64,000 nucleotides of DNA from Kushneria pakistanensis (GTDB lineage Bacteria > Pseudomonadota > Gammaproteobacteria > Pseudomonadales > Halomonadaceae), in contig NZ_BMZM01000002.1 in the NCBI RefSeq assembly GCF_014652795.1, positions 808,025 through 872,024 on the forward strand. The letters run 5' to 3'. The notes under the pieces are model-generated. The model was not told the DNA's origin. It ran no database searches and saw only the letters and a program-made list of their open reading frames with translations. Made by a program: the position numbers and the translations under genes. Of this stretch, positions 1 to 7,397 are shown one piece after another (within the stretch, counting starts at the first letter, position 1; the number at the start of each line of letters is the position of its first letter).

Positions 1-52
1 TCATTTGCCATGGAATCATGCTGCAATGTACGGAATTTTTCGGAGTTTCTTA

Positions 53-760
53 ATGTTCGATCCACTGCTCAAGAAGCTTCAGCACTATACGGATCTGGGG
101 AAAAAAGAAGTCAGCGTGCTGTGTTCAGCGCCCGAGAAAACAAGGCAATTCGACAAGGGCGAGCACATCATCAGTGAGGGGGAGAACCCGGTTGTCGTCC
201 ACATGATGGTGGAAGGCTGGGCCTGTCGCTGCAAGATGCTTTCCGATGGCCGCGAGCAGATCATGGGCTACCTGATCAAGGGGGATATGTGTGACCTGCA
301 TGTCACCCTGCTCTCGCACATGGATCACTCCATCCGCACCCTCACCTCTGCCACTGTTGCCATGATCCCCCAGGAAAGTATCGAACAGATCTTTGAGGAT
401 TATCCGCGCCTGGCCAGAGCGCTTTCATGGTCCATGACGGTAGATGAAGCCATCACCCGACACTGGATACTCAATGTTGGATTACGCAGCGCCGAGGCAC
501 GCGTTGCACATCTTTTTTGCGAGATGCTTTTGCGTTTTCAGACAGCAGGGCTCACCTCGGATAATACGATCGATATGCCCTTGACCCAGACCAATATGGG
601 TGAGGCGCTTGGCCTGACCCCGGTCCATATCAATCGGGTATTACAGCGCCTGCGGCAAAAAAATCTCATTACACTGGCGCATAAAAAGCTGGTGGTGCTT
701 GATCTGGAAGGACTTAAAGAGGTTGCCGAATTCGATGATGCCTACCTGCACATCAGGTGA
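53..760 (+). CDS. Crp/Fnr family transcriptional regulator
   Basis: The protein has an N-terminal cyclic-nucleotide-binding-like beta-roll (about residues 20-130) followed by a dimerisation helix and a C-terminal Crp-type winged helix-turn-helix (LTQTNMGEALGLTPVHINRV). No N-terminal Fe-S cysteine cluster is visible, so it is not a classical Fnr/Anr. It resembles one-component Crp/Fnr regulators whose ligand cannot be told from sequence. The reading frame stays open upstream to a TTG at 5 and an ATG at 26, but the ATG at 53 has a CGGAG ribosome site and leaves a normal family length (235 aa). The long non-coding stretch downstream holds a dyad and a terminator. Family assignment is secure; target genes are unknown. 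Confidence 0.85.
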   Translation: MFDPLLKKLQHYTDLGKKEVSVLCSAPEKTRQFDKGEHIISEGENPVVVHMMVEGWACRCKMLSDGREQIMGYLIKGDMCDLHVTLLSHMDHSIRTLTSATVAMIPQESIEQIFEDYPRLARALSWSMTVDEAITRHWILNVGLRSAEARVAHLFCEMLLRFQTAGLTSDNTIDMPLTQTNMGEALGLTPVHINRVLQRLRQKNLITLAHKKLVVLDLEGLKEVAEFDDAYLHIR

Positions 761-952
761 TCAGCAGTAGCAGAAGAGTCGTTGATAGCGGGTAAAAATA
801 AAAAAGAGGAGCGAATCCTTTCGCCCCGCGTCTTTTGCCTTCCTTGACATGCTCGTATTGTCACTCTGTTGATTTGAACGGTACATAAACTGGATCAAGT
901 CAGTGTCGTTATTTCACATCAATTGATTGCTGCTTAATGTGCGTTGGCATAT

Positions 953-982
953 GACACAACGTTACATGATTAATGTTGTGTC
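953..982. promoter_or_regulatory. Near-perfect 12-bp dyad, possible operator or RNA hairpin
   Basis: Arms GACACAACGTTA and TAATGTTGTGTC flank a 6-base centre, with one G/T position. No U-tract follows, so it is not a terminator. It lies in the 530-bp non-coding stretch downstream of the Crp/Fnr-type gene. A regulator-binding site or structured transcript are both possible. Confidence 0.4.
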
Positions 983-1108
983 TTGTCGATCAATGATGGT
1001 GTTAAACAAGCGTTATAAAGTAACCGGATATTCAATGCAGGCTCATGTGTTGTATTCAGCGTTATTGGCATTAAAAACCGTGGTATTGCCTGACAATATA
1101 ATATTGAA

Positions 1109-1268
1109 ATGGCGCAGAGAAAGCCGGCCGTACGGCAATAGGCTACCCTTGTGGCGATAGCGCCAATATTGAATATGGCGTGAACATGGGCACGGCTGGG
1201 CGTCCAGAGGCAGCCTTTGCTGACAGCGATACAAGCGAAGCTTCCACGCATGGAAGCTTCGCTTTTTT
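1109..1268 (+). ncRNA. Candidate small RNA between the regulator and the antiporter gene
   Basis: A TATAAT hexamer at 1097-1102 is followed about 130 bases later by a very strong rho-independent terminator that points rightward, although no convincing gene on the plus strand runs into it. Between them lie pairable segments, including GGCGC near 1111 with GCGCC near 1168 and a GCCGTACGGC dyad. No good -35 was found, so the promoter is weak evidence. No known RNA family was recognised. Confidence 0.3.
1233..1268 (+). terminator. Strong rho-independent terminator
   Basis: A 14-bp perfect stem (1233-1246 with 1251-1264, 4-base loop) runs into TTTTTT at 1263-1268. The U-tract is on the plus strand, so it ends rightward transcription before the convergent antiporter gene. 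Confidence 0.85.
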
Positions 1269-1289
1269 ATGGCGTCGGGATCAGCCGTT

Positions 1290-2384
1290 TCAGGCGCGCT
1301 GGGTTCGCCAGGCTCTAACGCTCAATACCACCAGCGTGACCGCGGTCAGGGGCAGGGCGTACATCAGGACGGCGTCGCCCAGCAGCGTGGCGCTGTCGTG
1401 TTGGGTCGAATAGAGTACCAGGTAAGCGGTGTAGGCAATGTAATAGACCAGAAACAACAGCCCTTCCCAGCGCTCGATCAGATAGCCGGTAAAAAAGATC
1501 GGCAGGCAGGCCAGCGACACGGCAATCATGACCGGGAAGTCAAAGGCCAGCGCATTGGCGGCCACGGGAATACCACTGGGGGCTACCAGCGCAGACAACC
1601 CCAGCACGCACAGCAGGTTGAAAAGCCCGCTGCCCACCACGTTGCCCACGGCAATATCACGCTCACCCCGCACGGCAGCCAGAATCGAGGTAGCAAGCTC
1701 CGGCAGGGAGGTCCCGACCGCCACAACGGTCAACCCGATCACCAGATCCGATAGCCCCAGTGCCCGCGCCAGTGCGGTGGCACCTTCCACCAGAAAGTGG
1801 GAGCCGGCCACCAGTAGTGCCAGGCCTGCCACGATCATGACCAGATACCAGAGCCAGGCCATCGGGCCGCGCGAGGGCGCCGGGTCGGATTCAGGGTTTT
1901 CCAGGGCGGCTGCCTGCGCCTCCTTTTTGCTCGCACGCATGCTGCTGATCACCATGAACATCGTATAGGCCACGATGCAGGCAAAGAGCAGCGCGCCATC
2001 GAGTCGGCTCAATACCCCATTGGCGCCCAGCGCCCAGACCAGCAGCCCGGCCGCGATCAGAAGCGGCACATCCAGGCGAATCAACTGGCGCGAGACGATC
2101 AGGGGCGCCACCAGCGCCGTCAGGCCCAGAATCAGCAGCACATTGGCAATATTGCTGCCGACCACGTTGCCCAGTGCCAGGTCACCGCTGCCGCTGAACG
2201 CCGACTGGACGCTGACCGCGGTTTCCGGCGCGCTGGTGCCAAAGGCCACGACCGTCAGGCCGATCACCAGCGAGGGAATACCAAAAAGCGCCGCCAGTTT
2301 CGAGGCGCCACGGACCAGCACTTCGGCCCCGCCCATCAACAGCACAAGGCCGGCAGCAAGATAGATAAGGGTCATCAACGTCAT
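1290..2384 (-). CDS. CaCA-family sodium(calcium):cation antiporter, YrbG-like
   Basis: This is an inner-membrane exchanger of 364 aa with about ten hydrophobic segments. It shows the two inverted alpha-repeats of the Ca2+/cation antiporter superfamily: GLTVVAFGTSAPE in the first half and GLTVVAVGTSLPEL in the second, each with the acidic ion-coordinating residue. A basic, Glu-rich cytoplasmic loop near residues 150-175 separates the halves. The start codon follows AGGAG by 8-9 bases. In a halophile a Na+ or Ca2+ exporter is a natural fit, but the transported ion cannot be read from sequence. It is transcribed alone. Confidence 0.88.
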   Translation of the reverse strand: MTLMTLIYLAAGLVLLMGGAEVLVRGASKLAALFGIPSLVIGLTVVAFGTSAPETAVSVQSAFSGSGDLALGNVVGSNIANVLLILGLTALVAPLIVSRQLIRLDVPLLIAAGLLVWALGANGVLSRLDGALLFACIVAYTMFMVISSMRASKKEAQAAALENPESDPAPSRGPMAWLWYLVMIVAGLALLVAGSHFLVEGATALARALGLSDLVIGLTVVAVGTSLPELATSILAAVRGERDIAVGNVVGSGLFNLLCVLGLSALVAPSGIPVAANALAFDFPVMIAVSLACLPIFFTGYLIERWEGLLFLVYYIAYTAYLVLYSTQHDSATLLGDAVLMYALPLTAVTLVVLSVRAWRTQRA

Positions 2385-2525
2385 GTCAGACGCTCCTGGC
2401 AGGTTGTTGTCATGGACGTATCGTTAACACGGTCATCAAGGCAACGATAATGGTCGATGATGGCCAATCATACCAGGGTATATCGTATATCGTTGATATA
2501 GTCATGTATGAAAGAGACCGACAAT

Positions 2526-2557
2526 AAAAGGGGTCCGATACCGTGGTATCGGACCCC
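2526..2557 (-). terminator. Terminator of the DUF892 gene
   Basis: A 13-bp perfect inverted repeat (2530-2542 with 2545-2557) is followed on the minus strand by TTTT, just beyond the stop of the ferritin-like gene. Confidence 0.8.
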
Positions 2558-2586
2558 TGAACAGCGCTGAAGCGAGAGAAAGGGCG

Positions 2587-3099
2587 TTAGCGCTTGGCGG
2601 TGGTATCTTCCTGCTCGGAGCGCTCAAGGAAGGCCTTGGTGACGGCGGGAAGATTGTCTTCCAGCCACTTCGCCATGGCCTCTTCTTCCTTGAGGATGCG
2701 TTCACAGGCCGAGCGGATCTCGGGTTCGCCGAGATAGTCGGCGGCACCGATCAGCGCGCGATAGTTGGCAATCTCGAAATGCTCGAAGGCGTAGCTGGCC
2801 GAGCCGCCCTTGACGACTTCATCACTGGTGAACATGCCACCCATGCCCTGGGCCGTGGCGGCCATCTTGCCACCCATGTCCTTGAAGCCGGAAGTGCTGC
2901 CATGCAGACGCTGGATGCACTCTTCCAGCAGTGCTGACTGCCCCTGGGTTTCCTCGATATGCTGCTCGATGCGGGCATGAAGCTCCGGGTAGTGCTCGAT
3001 ACGCTTGGCCTGGGCCTTGAGCATGGTCTCTGCCTGCTGCTCCATGGCATGGGCATCACGCAGCCAGTCCATCAGATGTGCTCTTGCATCCGTTGCCAT
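2587..3099 (-). CDS. DUF892 ferritin-like stress protein (YciE/YciF type)
   Basis: This all-helical 170-aa protein of the YciE/YciF (DUF892) family is predicted to fold as a ferritin-like four-helix bundle. Acid-and-histidine helices include EQQAETML, EEC, FEHFEIANYRALI and LKEEEAMAKWLEDNLP. Family members bind a di-metal centre and are associated with stress response; their reaction is not established. ATG 3099 follows AAGGAGA and is preferred over the in-frame ATG at 3126. It lies 106 bp downstream of the Mn catalase gene on the same strand, so the two are probably co-transcribed as an oxidative-stress unit. A distant paralogue lies at 51982-52473. Confidence 0.85.
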   Translation of the reverse strand: MATDARAHLMDWLRDAHAMEQQAETMLKAQAKRIEHYPELHARIEQHIEETQGQSALLEECIQRLHGSTSGFKDMGGKMAATAQGMGGMFTSDEVVKGGSASYAFEHFEIANYRALIGAADYLGEPEIRSACERILKEEEAMAKWLEDNLPAVTKAFLERSEQEDTTAKR

Positions 3100-3205
3100 A
3101 TCACTTCTCCTTTCGCTGACAAACATATTGCCGCCGATCCGGCACCGATATCACCGCTGACGGCGATATCGGTGTTCAGTTTTCCGGTTCGCTACCCTTG
3201 AGCCT

Positions 3206-4030
3206 TTAGAGCTGTTCCTTCTGGGCACCGGAGCCGGGTCTGGCCTTGCCAAGCGTGGGCACCTGACCCTGCGGCTCGGGCTGCTGCTTGAAGCTGAAGT
3301 TGCTGCGGCCATCCAGCGACGGGCCTTCGCTCCAGCGACCCTGAGGCGCTTCCTTGTCGAGCAGGGTATTGAGGAAGTAATAGGAGTGCTCGGTGGCCTC
3401 ATGCTCCTGGGGCGTGCTGTTGGGAATCGGCAGGCTGGCCTGCAGACCGCCCATGTCCTCGATGACGGCCAGCCACTGCTGCTGGTGATAGGTGTCACGG
3501 GCGATGAGGAACGACAGGAAGTCCTTCATGCCCTTGTCATCGGTCCAGTTATACAGACGGCTGGCGAGTACGCGGCCGCTGGCCTCTGCCGCCACGTTGG
3601 CCTGCATGTCAGCGGCAATGTTGCCGGTGGCATAGATGTGGCTCATGTCAAAGGGCACGCCATTGGCGTTGACCGGCATGGCAGAAAGCCCGGAGGAGAG
3701 CAGGTGACGCGGGTTGGCCCCACCCAGAATCGCGTTGATGACGGGATCCTTGGCCGACTCTTCCTGATAGGAGACGGGTGCGCCTTCCAGATTGAGTGCC
3801 ACGGCATGGCCCAGCATCTCGATGTGGGCGAGTTCTTCGGTGGCCGTGGACATCAGAAGGTCACGAATGCGGTCATCACCCCGGGCGCCCATGGCCTGGA
3901 AGAAATACTGCATGGCCACGCGGATCTCGCCTTCGACGCCACCGATGGCCTGCTGAAGCAGCATGGCAAACTGCGGATCGGGCTTGTCGACACGGACCGG
4001 ATACTGAAGCTTTGAAGAATGATGGAACAT
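3206..4030 (-). CDS. Manganese catalase
   Basis: This enzyme dismutates hydrogen peroxide with a di-manganese centre in the cytoplasm. All five metal ligands of the family are present at the positions known from the Lactobacillus plantarum enzyme: E35 (EGEIR), E66 and H69 (TEELAHIEM), a Glu in AAEASGR near 148, and a His in DTYHQQQW near 181. Length (274 aa) is normal for the family. The C-terminal 40 residues are polar and Gln/Pro-rich. ATG 4030 follows AGGGAGG. Pairing with a DUF892 gene is a common arrangement and suggests joint stress induction. Confidence 0.93.
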   Translation of the reverse strand: MFHHSSKLQYPVRVDKPDPQFAMLLQQAIGGVEGEIRVAMQYFFQAMGARGDDRIRDLLMSTATEELAHIEMLGHAVALNLEGAPVSYQEESAKDPVINAILGGANPRHLLSSGLSAMPVNANGVPFDMSHIYATGNIAADMQANVAAEASGRVLASRLYNWTDDKGMKDFLSFLIARDTYHQQQWLAVIEDMGGLQASLPIPNSTPQEHEATEHSYYFLNTLLDKEAPQGRWSEGPSLDGRSNFSFKQQPEPQGQVPTLGKARPGSGAQKEQL

Positions 4031-4444
4031 GAATGCCTCCCTGCATGATGTTCAAAAAAACGGAAAACGATGAAGGAGCCGGCATGACAGGTGGGTATTC
4101 AACAATCGCGCCCTTCGTGAATGAAGCGCCCGATGGTCAGGTACCCACGCATGATCATCATGCGGGCTACTGCATTGAGCGTGGGCAGAAAGGGGAAAAA
4201 CAGCAAAACTTATAAGGTGTTTTAATATATAAAAATGTGTCGTTTTTTGATGCATTAATGTACATCAAGGTGCTTTGATGAGGATGAACTACGCGGGGAG
4301 ATTTTAGGCAGGAAAGGTTAATACATGTTTTACAAACGCTGATGGTTTATCAAGTCATTTTTTAAATAATGACCTGTTTATATGCACTTGTTAAACCATG
4401 AATTCATGCGTTAAAGGTAAGAGACATCCTTTCAGGTACCTGGT
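4031..4444. other. 414-bp intergenic region upstream of Mn catalase
   Basis: No gene was recognised. The part between about 4200 and 4400 is AT-rich and probably carries the leftward catalase promoter, though no confident -35/-10 pair could be chosen. A perfect 8+1+8 palindrome (CGCATGAT, C, ATCATGCG) lies at 4148-4164, about 120 bp upstream of the catalase start. Confidence 0.5.
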
Positions 4445-5176
4445 TTACAGGCCTTCAATATTGATGTGCTGACGCCAGCGATTGAGCTCCCGGCGCTGGC
4501 GCCAGGAGCGCAGCTGGTGGGTGCTGTTGTCTTCCGGCACGATCAGCACCTGACCGTTATGGCCATGGACTAGGTTGAACCGGCGTCGCGCGCCGATCGG
4601 GCGCTTTTCCGTGGCCTGAATGGCAATCAGGTTGATCTCGATGGCCTTGAGAGTCTGGTCGCTGCCGGCAAGGGTGTAGTCATCTTCAAGCGTCAGACCA
4701 TGATGCCGGGCTGCATGGGTAATAATGCGATCAAAGGTGCTGGCCCGCAGGTACTGCATCGAATTGAGCGGCCCCATGCGTGTGACCAGTTCGCCTTCCT
4801 CCTCGCCGCCACCCTTGCCTGGCACGCCTTCTTCAGGGGTTTCCTCACCCGGAGAGGGAGTCTGCTGTCGGGTGTCCTCATCGGTGAGTTCGGTAATATC
4901 GCAGGCCAGTGTCTGCTGATCGGTTTCAAGGCGCGCAATGATGGATTCCACGAAAACGACGCCATGCCCCATGTTGCTGATCACACAGGGGCTATCCAGT
5001 CGACGGGCCTTGCCGTGCTTGATCAGAATACAGGGGCGGCGCTGGGCATGGGCATCACTGACGGCGACCTGCATGGCAATGCCCCAGATCAGCACGTGGC
5101 CGATACTGGTCAATCCACTGAAAACAACCGCATTTTCGGTGATCCACGCCCACAGGGCGCCTGGCTGGCTCAGCAT
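4445..5176 (-). CDS. Membrane-anchored hypothetical protein
   Basis: I do not recognise this 243-aa protein. One hydrophobic segment near the N-terminus (about residues 13-38) should anchor it in the inner membrane. A mixed region follows (about 40-100), then an acidic Pro/Gly/Glu-rich linker (about 100-130), then a C-terminal domain of about 110 residues rich in Arg and His. The start follows AGAGGG at proper spacing. It is divergent from the rhodopsin gene across a 430-bp gap, but nothing links them functionally beyond position. Confidence 0.6.
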   Translation of the reverse strand: MLSQPGALWAWITENAVVFSGLTSIGHVLIWGIAMQVAVSDAHAQRRPCILIKHGKARRLDSPCVISNMGHGVVFVESIIARLETDQQTLACDITELTDEDTRQQTPSPGEETPEEGVPGKGGGEEEGELVTRMGPLNSMQYLRASTFDRIITHAARHHGLTLEDDYTLAGSDQTLKAIEINLIAIQATEKRPIGARRRFNLVHGHNGQVLIVPEDNSTHQLRSWRQRRELNRWRQHINIEGL

Positions 5177-5608
5177 GCCGCCCTCTCTTGATAGGCATGG
5201 AAGATATCTGAAGCGTCATGGTAGCAGAGCCCGCGGGTCAGCCCGTCATCGGGCGCACTCTTCTCGTCCCCTGATGAGACGGATGCCGGGCTGTCAGGTG
5301 CGCCTGCAATCGTCAAAAGCATTCGAGGGCAGGGCGCATGAAATAACTTCCGGCGGCTTTTTCAGCCTCGGCTCGCATTGAGGCTGACTCTTCAGGCGGA
5401 TGTCAGCCGCAGGCCGGCAAACATTGGAAGGGCACTCGCAGGGTACGGATCTGTACCAAAAAATGATATTTGATGCAGAGTTTAACCTGGGCTAACGTTT
5501 CAGTTGTCTTCAGCCTGGTTTCAGAAAGCGCCTGCACGCCCTGTGACGTCCCGGTGTCTTGTCTGACGCCGGTGATGATATCCCTTCACAAGCAATGGAG
5601 TGCTTGAC
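5177..5608. other. Intergenic region upstream of the rhodopsin gene
   Basis: No gene is supported here. A hairpin-capable CAGCCTC/GAGGCTG pair lies at 5363-5386 and a short GGTAC/GTACC dyad near 5440. It must hold the rhodopsin promoter; the best sigma-70-like pair, TTGATG at 5470 and TAACGT at 5493, is weak. GGAG at 5597 sets the rhodopsin start at 5609. Confidence 0.4.
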
Positions 5609-6286
5609 ATGTCATCTGGCGTACAACTGTCCTTTACGATCGGCTGGATCGCGATGCTGTTGGGAGGCGTACTGTTCTGGCTGAGCAGCCGCCGTCTGCC
5701 GCAGGTCGAAAAGCGTCACGGCGTGGCGGCCATGACCATCGTGTTTGTGGCCTTTGCCAACTATTTCGCCATGTCGCTGGGGCAGGGCGATCTCTTCTTC
5801 AATGGCCGAACGGTCTATTTTGCCCGCTATACCGACTGGGCCATTACCACACCGATTCTGCTGGCAAGCCTTGCGATGTTTGCTGCTCGCTCGCTGGGGC
5901 GTATCGCGACGCTGCTGGCGGCGCTGATCGCCGCCGATGTCTACATGATCGTGACCGGTCTGGTCGGTAATCTCTCCACGGCACCCTACAACTACTATTG
6001 GTGGTTTATCAGCATGGTCGCCTTTCTGGTCGTGCTGGCGCTGGTTTGGGGGCCGCTGCGCCGTCACGCCGAAGAGGAGGGACAAATCGCCCCCTACTCG
6101 AAGCTGGCCGGCATGCTGACAGCACTCTGGGTGTGCTATCCCATCGTCTGGCTGGTAGGCAGCTCCGGCGTTGGCATGATCTCTTTAAGCGTTGAAAGCT
6201 GGCTCTATCTGGTGCTGGACGTGACGGCCAAGGTCGGCTTTGGCGCGGTCGCGCTCAACGCCGCTCGTCAGAGCCGGGCACGCTGA
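5609..6286 (+). CDS. Microbial (type 1) rhodopsin, probable light-driven ion pump
   Basis: A seven-helix retinal protein of 225 aa. The Schiff-base lysine is K208 in LVLDVTAKVGFG, with the counterion pair D76 (RYTDW) and D204, so both acidic counterions are kept. R73, T80, D110 and the W-x3-P-x2-W pocket in helix F (W174, P178, W181) match bacteriorhodopsin R82, T89, D115, W182/P186/W189. The position of the cytoplasmic proton donor (D96 in bacteriorhodopsin) is S87, giving a DTS motif. L84 at the tuning site suggests green absorption. GGAG lies 8 bases before ATG 5609; the GTG at 5600 is less likely. The Blh gene directly downstream supplies retinal. Proton pumping is inferred; a sensor role is less likely since no transducer is adjacent. 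Confidence 0.92.
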   Translation: MSSGVQLSFTIGWIAMLLGGVLFWLSSRRLPQVEKRHGVAAMTIVFVAFANYFAMSLGQGDLFFNGRTVYFARYTDWAITTPILLASLAMFAARSLGRIATLLAALIAADVYMIVTGLVGNLSTAPYNYYWWFISMVAFLVVLALVWGPLRRHAEEEGQIAPYSKLAGMLTALWVCYPIVWLVGSSGVGMISLSVESWLYLVLDVTAKVGFGAVALNAARQSRAR

Positions 6287-6292
6287 TGTCAT

Positions 6293-6319
6293 GGCCGGGC
6301 CGCCCCGTGCGGCCCGGCC
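6293..6319 (+). other. GC-rich intercistronic hairpin between rhodopsin and blh
   Basis: A perfect 11-bp stem (GGCCGGGCCGC with GCGGCCCGGCC) and 5-base loop sit 7 bases after the rhodopsin stop. No U-tract follows, so it is more likely an RNA stabiliser or partial attenuator than a full terminator. Confidence 0.6.
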
Positions 6320-6355
6320 AGTATACTTTCAGCGGCTCAAAAGGGGCACGGGCTC

Positions 6356-7288
6356 ATGACCTCCATCAAGGCGATACGCACTTCAAGGGCCGATACCGGC
6401 ACCATCCGGGGGCGCCTCATCTGGCTGATGGCCGCTGCCCTGATGCTGGCACTGCTGGGAGAGCAGGGGGCGTCCGCCGGCACGCTGTCACTGCTGGTGC
6501 TCACACTTGGCGTTGCGCTGCTGGGACTGCCTCACGGTGCCTTTGATCATCTCACCGGTGCCCGGCTGATCGCGCACTACCTGCCAGGCGCGCGGCATCC
6601 GCGGGCCTGTCTGGGCGTTTTCATGCTGGGCTATACCCTGCTGTCGATCACGCTGCTGTGGTGCTGGTATCACCGGCCTGCGCTGGGGTTGACCCTGTTT
6701 CTGCTGCTCTCGGCGGCGCATTTCGGGACCGACTGGCGCGGTCAACAGCCGCTGGGCTGCCGGCTGTGCTGGGGCGCACTGGTGATTGCGCTGCCGTTTG
6801 TCTGGCGCCCCGAAGAGGTGGCCGACATCATCCAGAAACTGGCTGTTGCCGACCCGGCGCCCTTTCTGTCGACGGCCCGCCCGATAATGGCGTTGGCACT
6901 GGGGATCGTGCTTGTGGGCGTTCGCCGTCGCGGCGTGGCGTTTTTATCGGCGACCGGGCTTTTGCTGCTGGGCGCTGCTGCACTCAACCCGCTGGCCTAT
7001 TTCGTGTGTTACTTCTGCTGTTTTCACAGCCCGCTGCATCTATCGGCCATTCGGCATGAGCATGGTCTGATAAGGCGCCGACGGATGCTGACGGTGGCCG
7101 CACCGGTGGTGGTGCTGACCTGGCTGGGCGCCGGGGCCGGCTATCTCTGGATGAGTCACGACCACGTGGCGGGCGCCCTGATCAAGACAATCTTTATCGG
7201 ACTGGCCTGTCTGACAGTGCCGCACATGCTGGTCGAATGGCTGGGCGAGCGTATTGCCCACAGGCCTCCTGAAGCCGTCCATGGCTGA
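6356..7288 (+). CDS. blh: Brp/Blh-family beta-carotene 15,15'-dioxygenase
   Basis: This membrane enzyme cleaves beta-carotene into two retinal molecules, the chromophore for the adjacent rhodopsin. The 310-aa protein is strongly hydrophobic with about eight membrane segments. It carries the family's conserved histidines, thought to bind iron, in GLPHGAFDHL, AAHFGTDW, FHSPLHL and VPHMLVEWLGE. It lies 69 bp downstream of the rhodopsin gene on the same strand, separated by a stable hairpin. No carotenoid synthesis (crt) gene is in the window, so beta-carotene must be made elsewhere or obtained. Assignment is strong from motifs and context. Confidence 0.9.
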   Translation: MTSIKAIRTSRADTGTIRGRLIWLMAAALMLALLGEQGASAGTLSLLVLTLGVALLGLPHGAFDHLTGARLIAHYLPGARHPRACLGVFMLGYTLLSITLLWCWYHRPALGLTLFLLLSAAHFGTDWRGQQPLGCRLCWGALVIALPFVWRPEEVADIIQKLAVADPAPFLSTARPIMALALGIVLVGVRRRGVAFLSATGLLLLGAAALNPLAYFVCYFCCFHSPLHLSAIRHEHGLIRRRRMLTVAAPVVVLTWLGAGAGYLWMSHDHVAGALIKTIFIGLACLTVPHMLVEWLGERIAHRPPEAVHG

Positions 7289-7298
7289 TCCCGTTTTT

Positions 7299-7323
7299 CG
7301 CCGGGCACAGCGCCCGGCGCTTT
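7299..7323 (+). terminator. Probable terminator of the rhodopsin-blh unit
   Basis: An 8-bp stem CGCCGGGC/GCCCGGCG with a 5-base loop is followed by CTTTCC shortly after the blh stop. The U-tract is weak. Confidence 0.45.
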
Positions 7324-7397
7324 CCGGGGCACCACACCCGAGAATATCCCTGTAAACTACGCCGCCTCGTTATCAATGGCATCAGGTAAAAACCGAC

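Noticed and set aside
870-900. Fnr/Anr box (TTGAT-N4-ATCAA) downstream of the regulator
   Set aside because: Half-sites TTGAT and ATCAA occur but not at the required spacing.
5609-6286. Xenorhodopsin/Anabaena sensory rhodopsin identity, suggested by Ser at the donor site
   Set aside because: Those proteins lack the helix-G aspartate, whereas D204 is present here next to K208.
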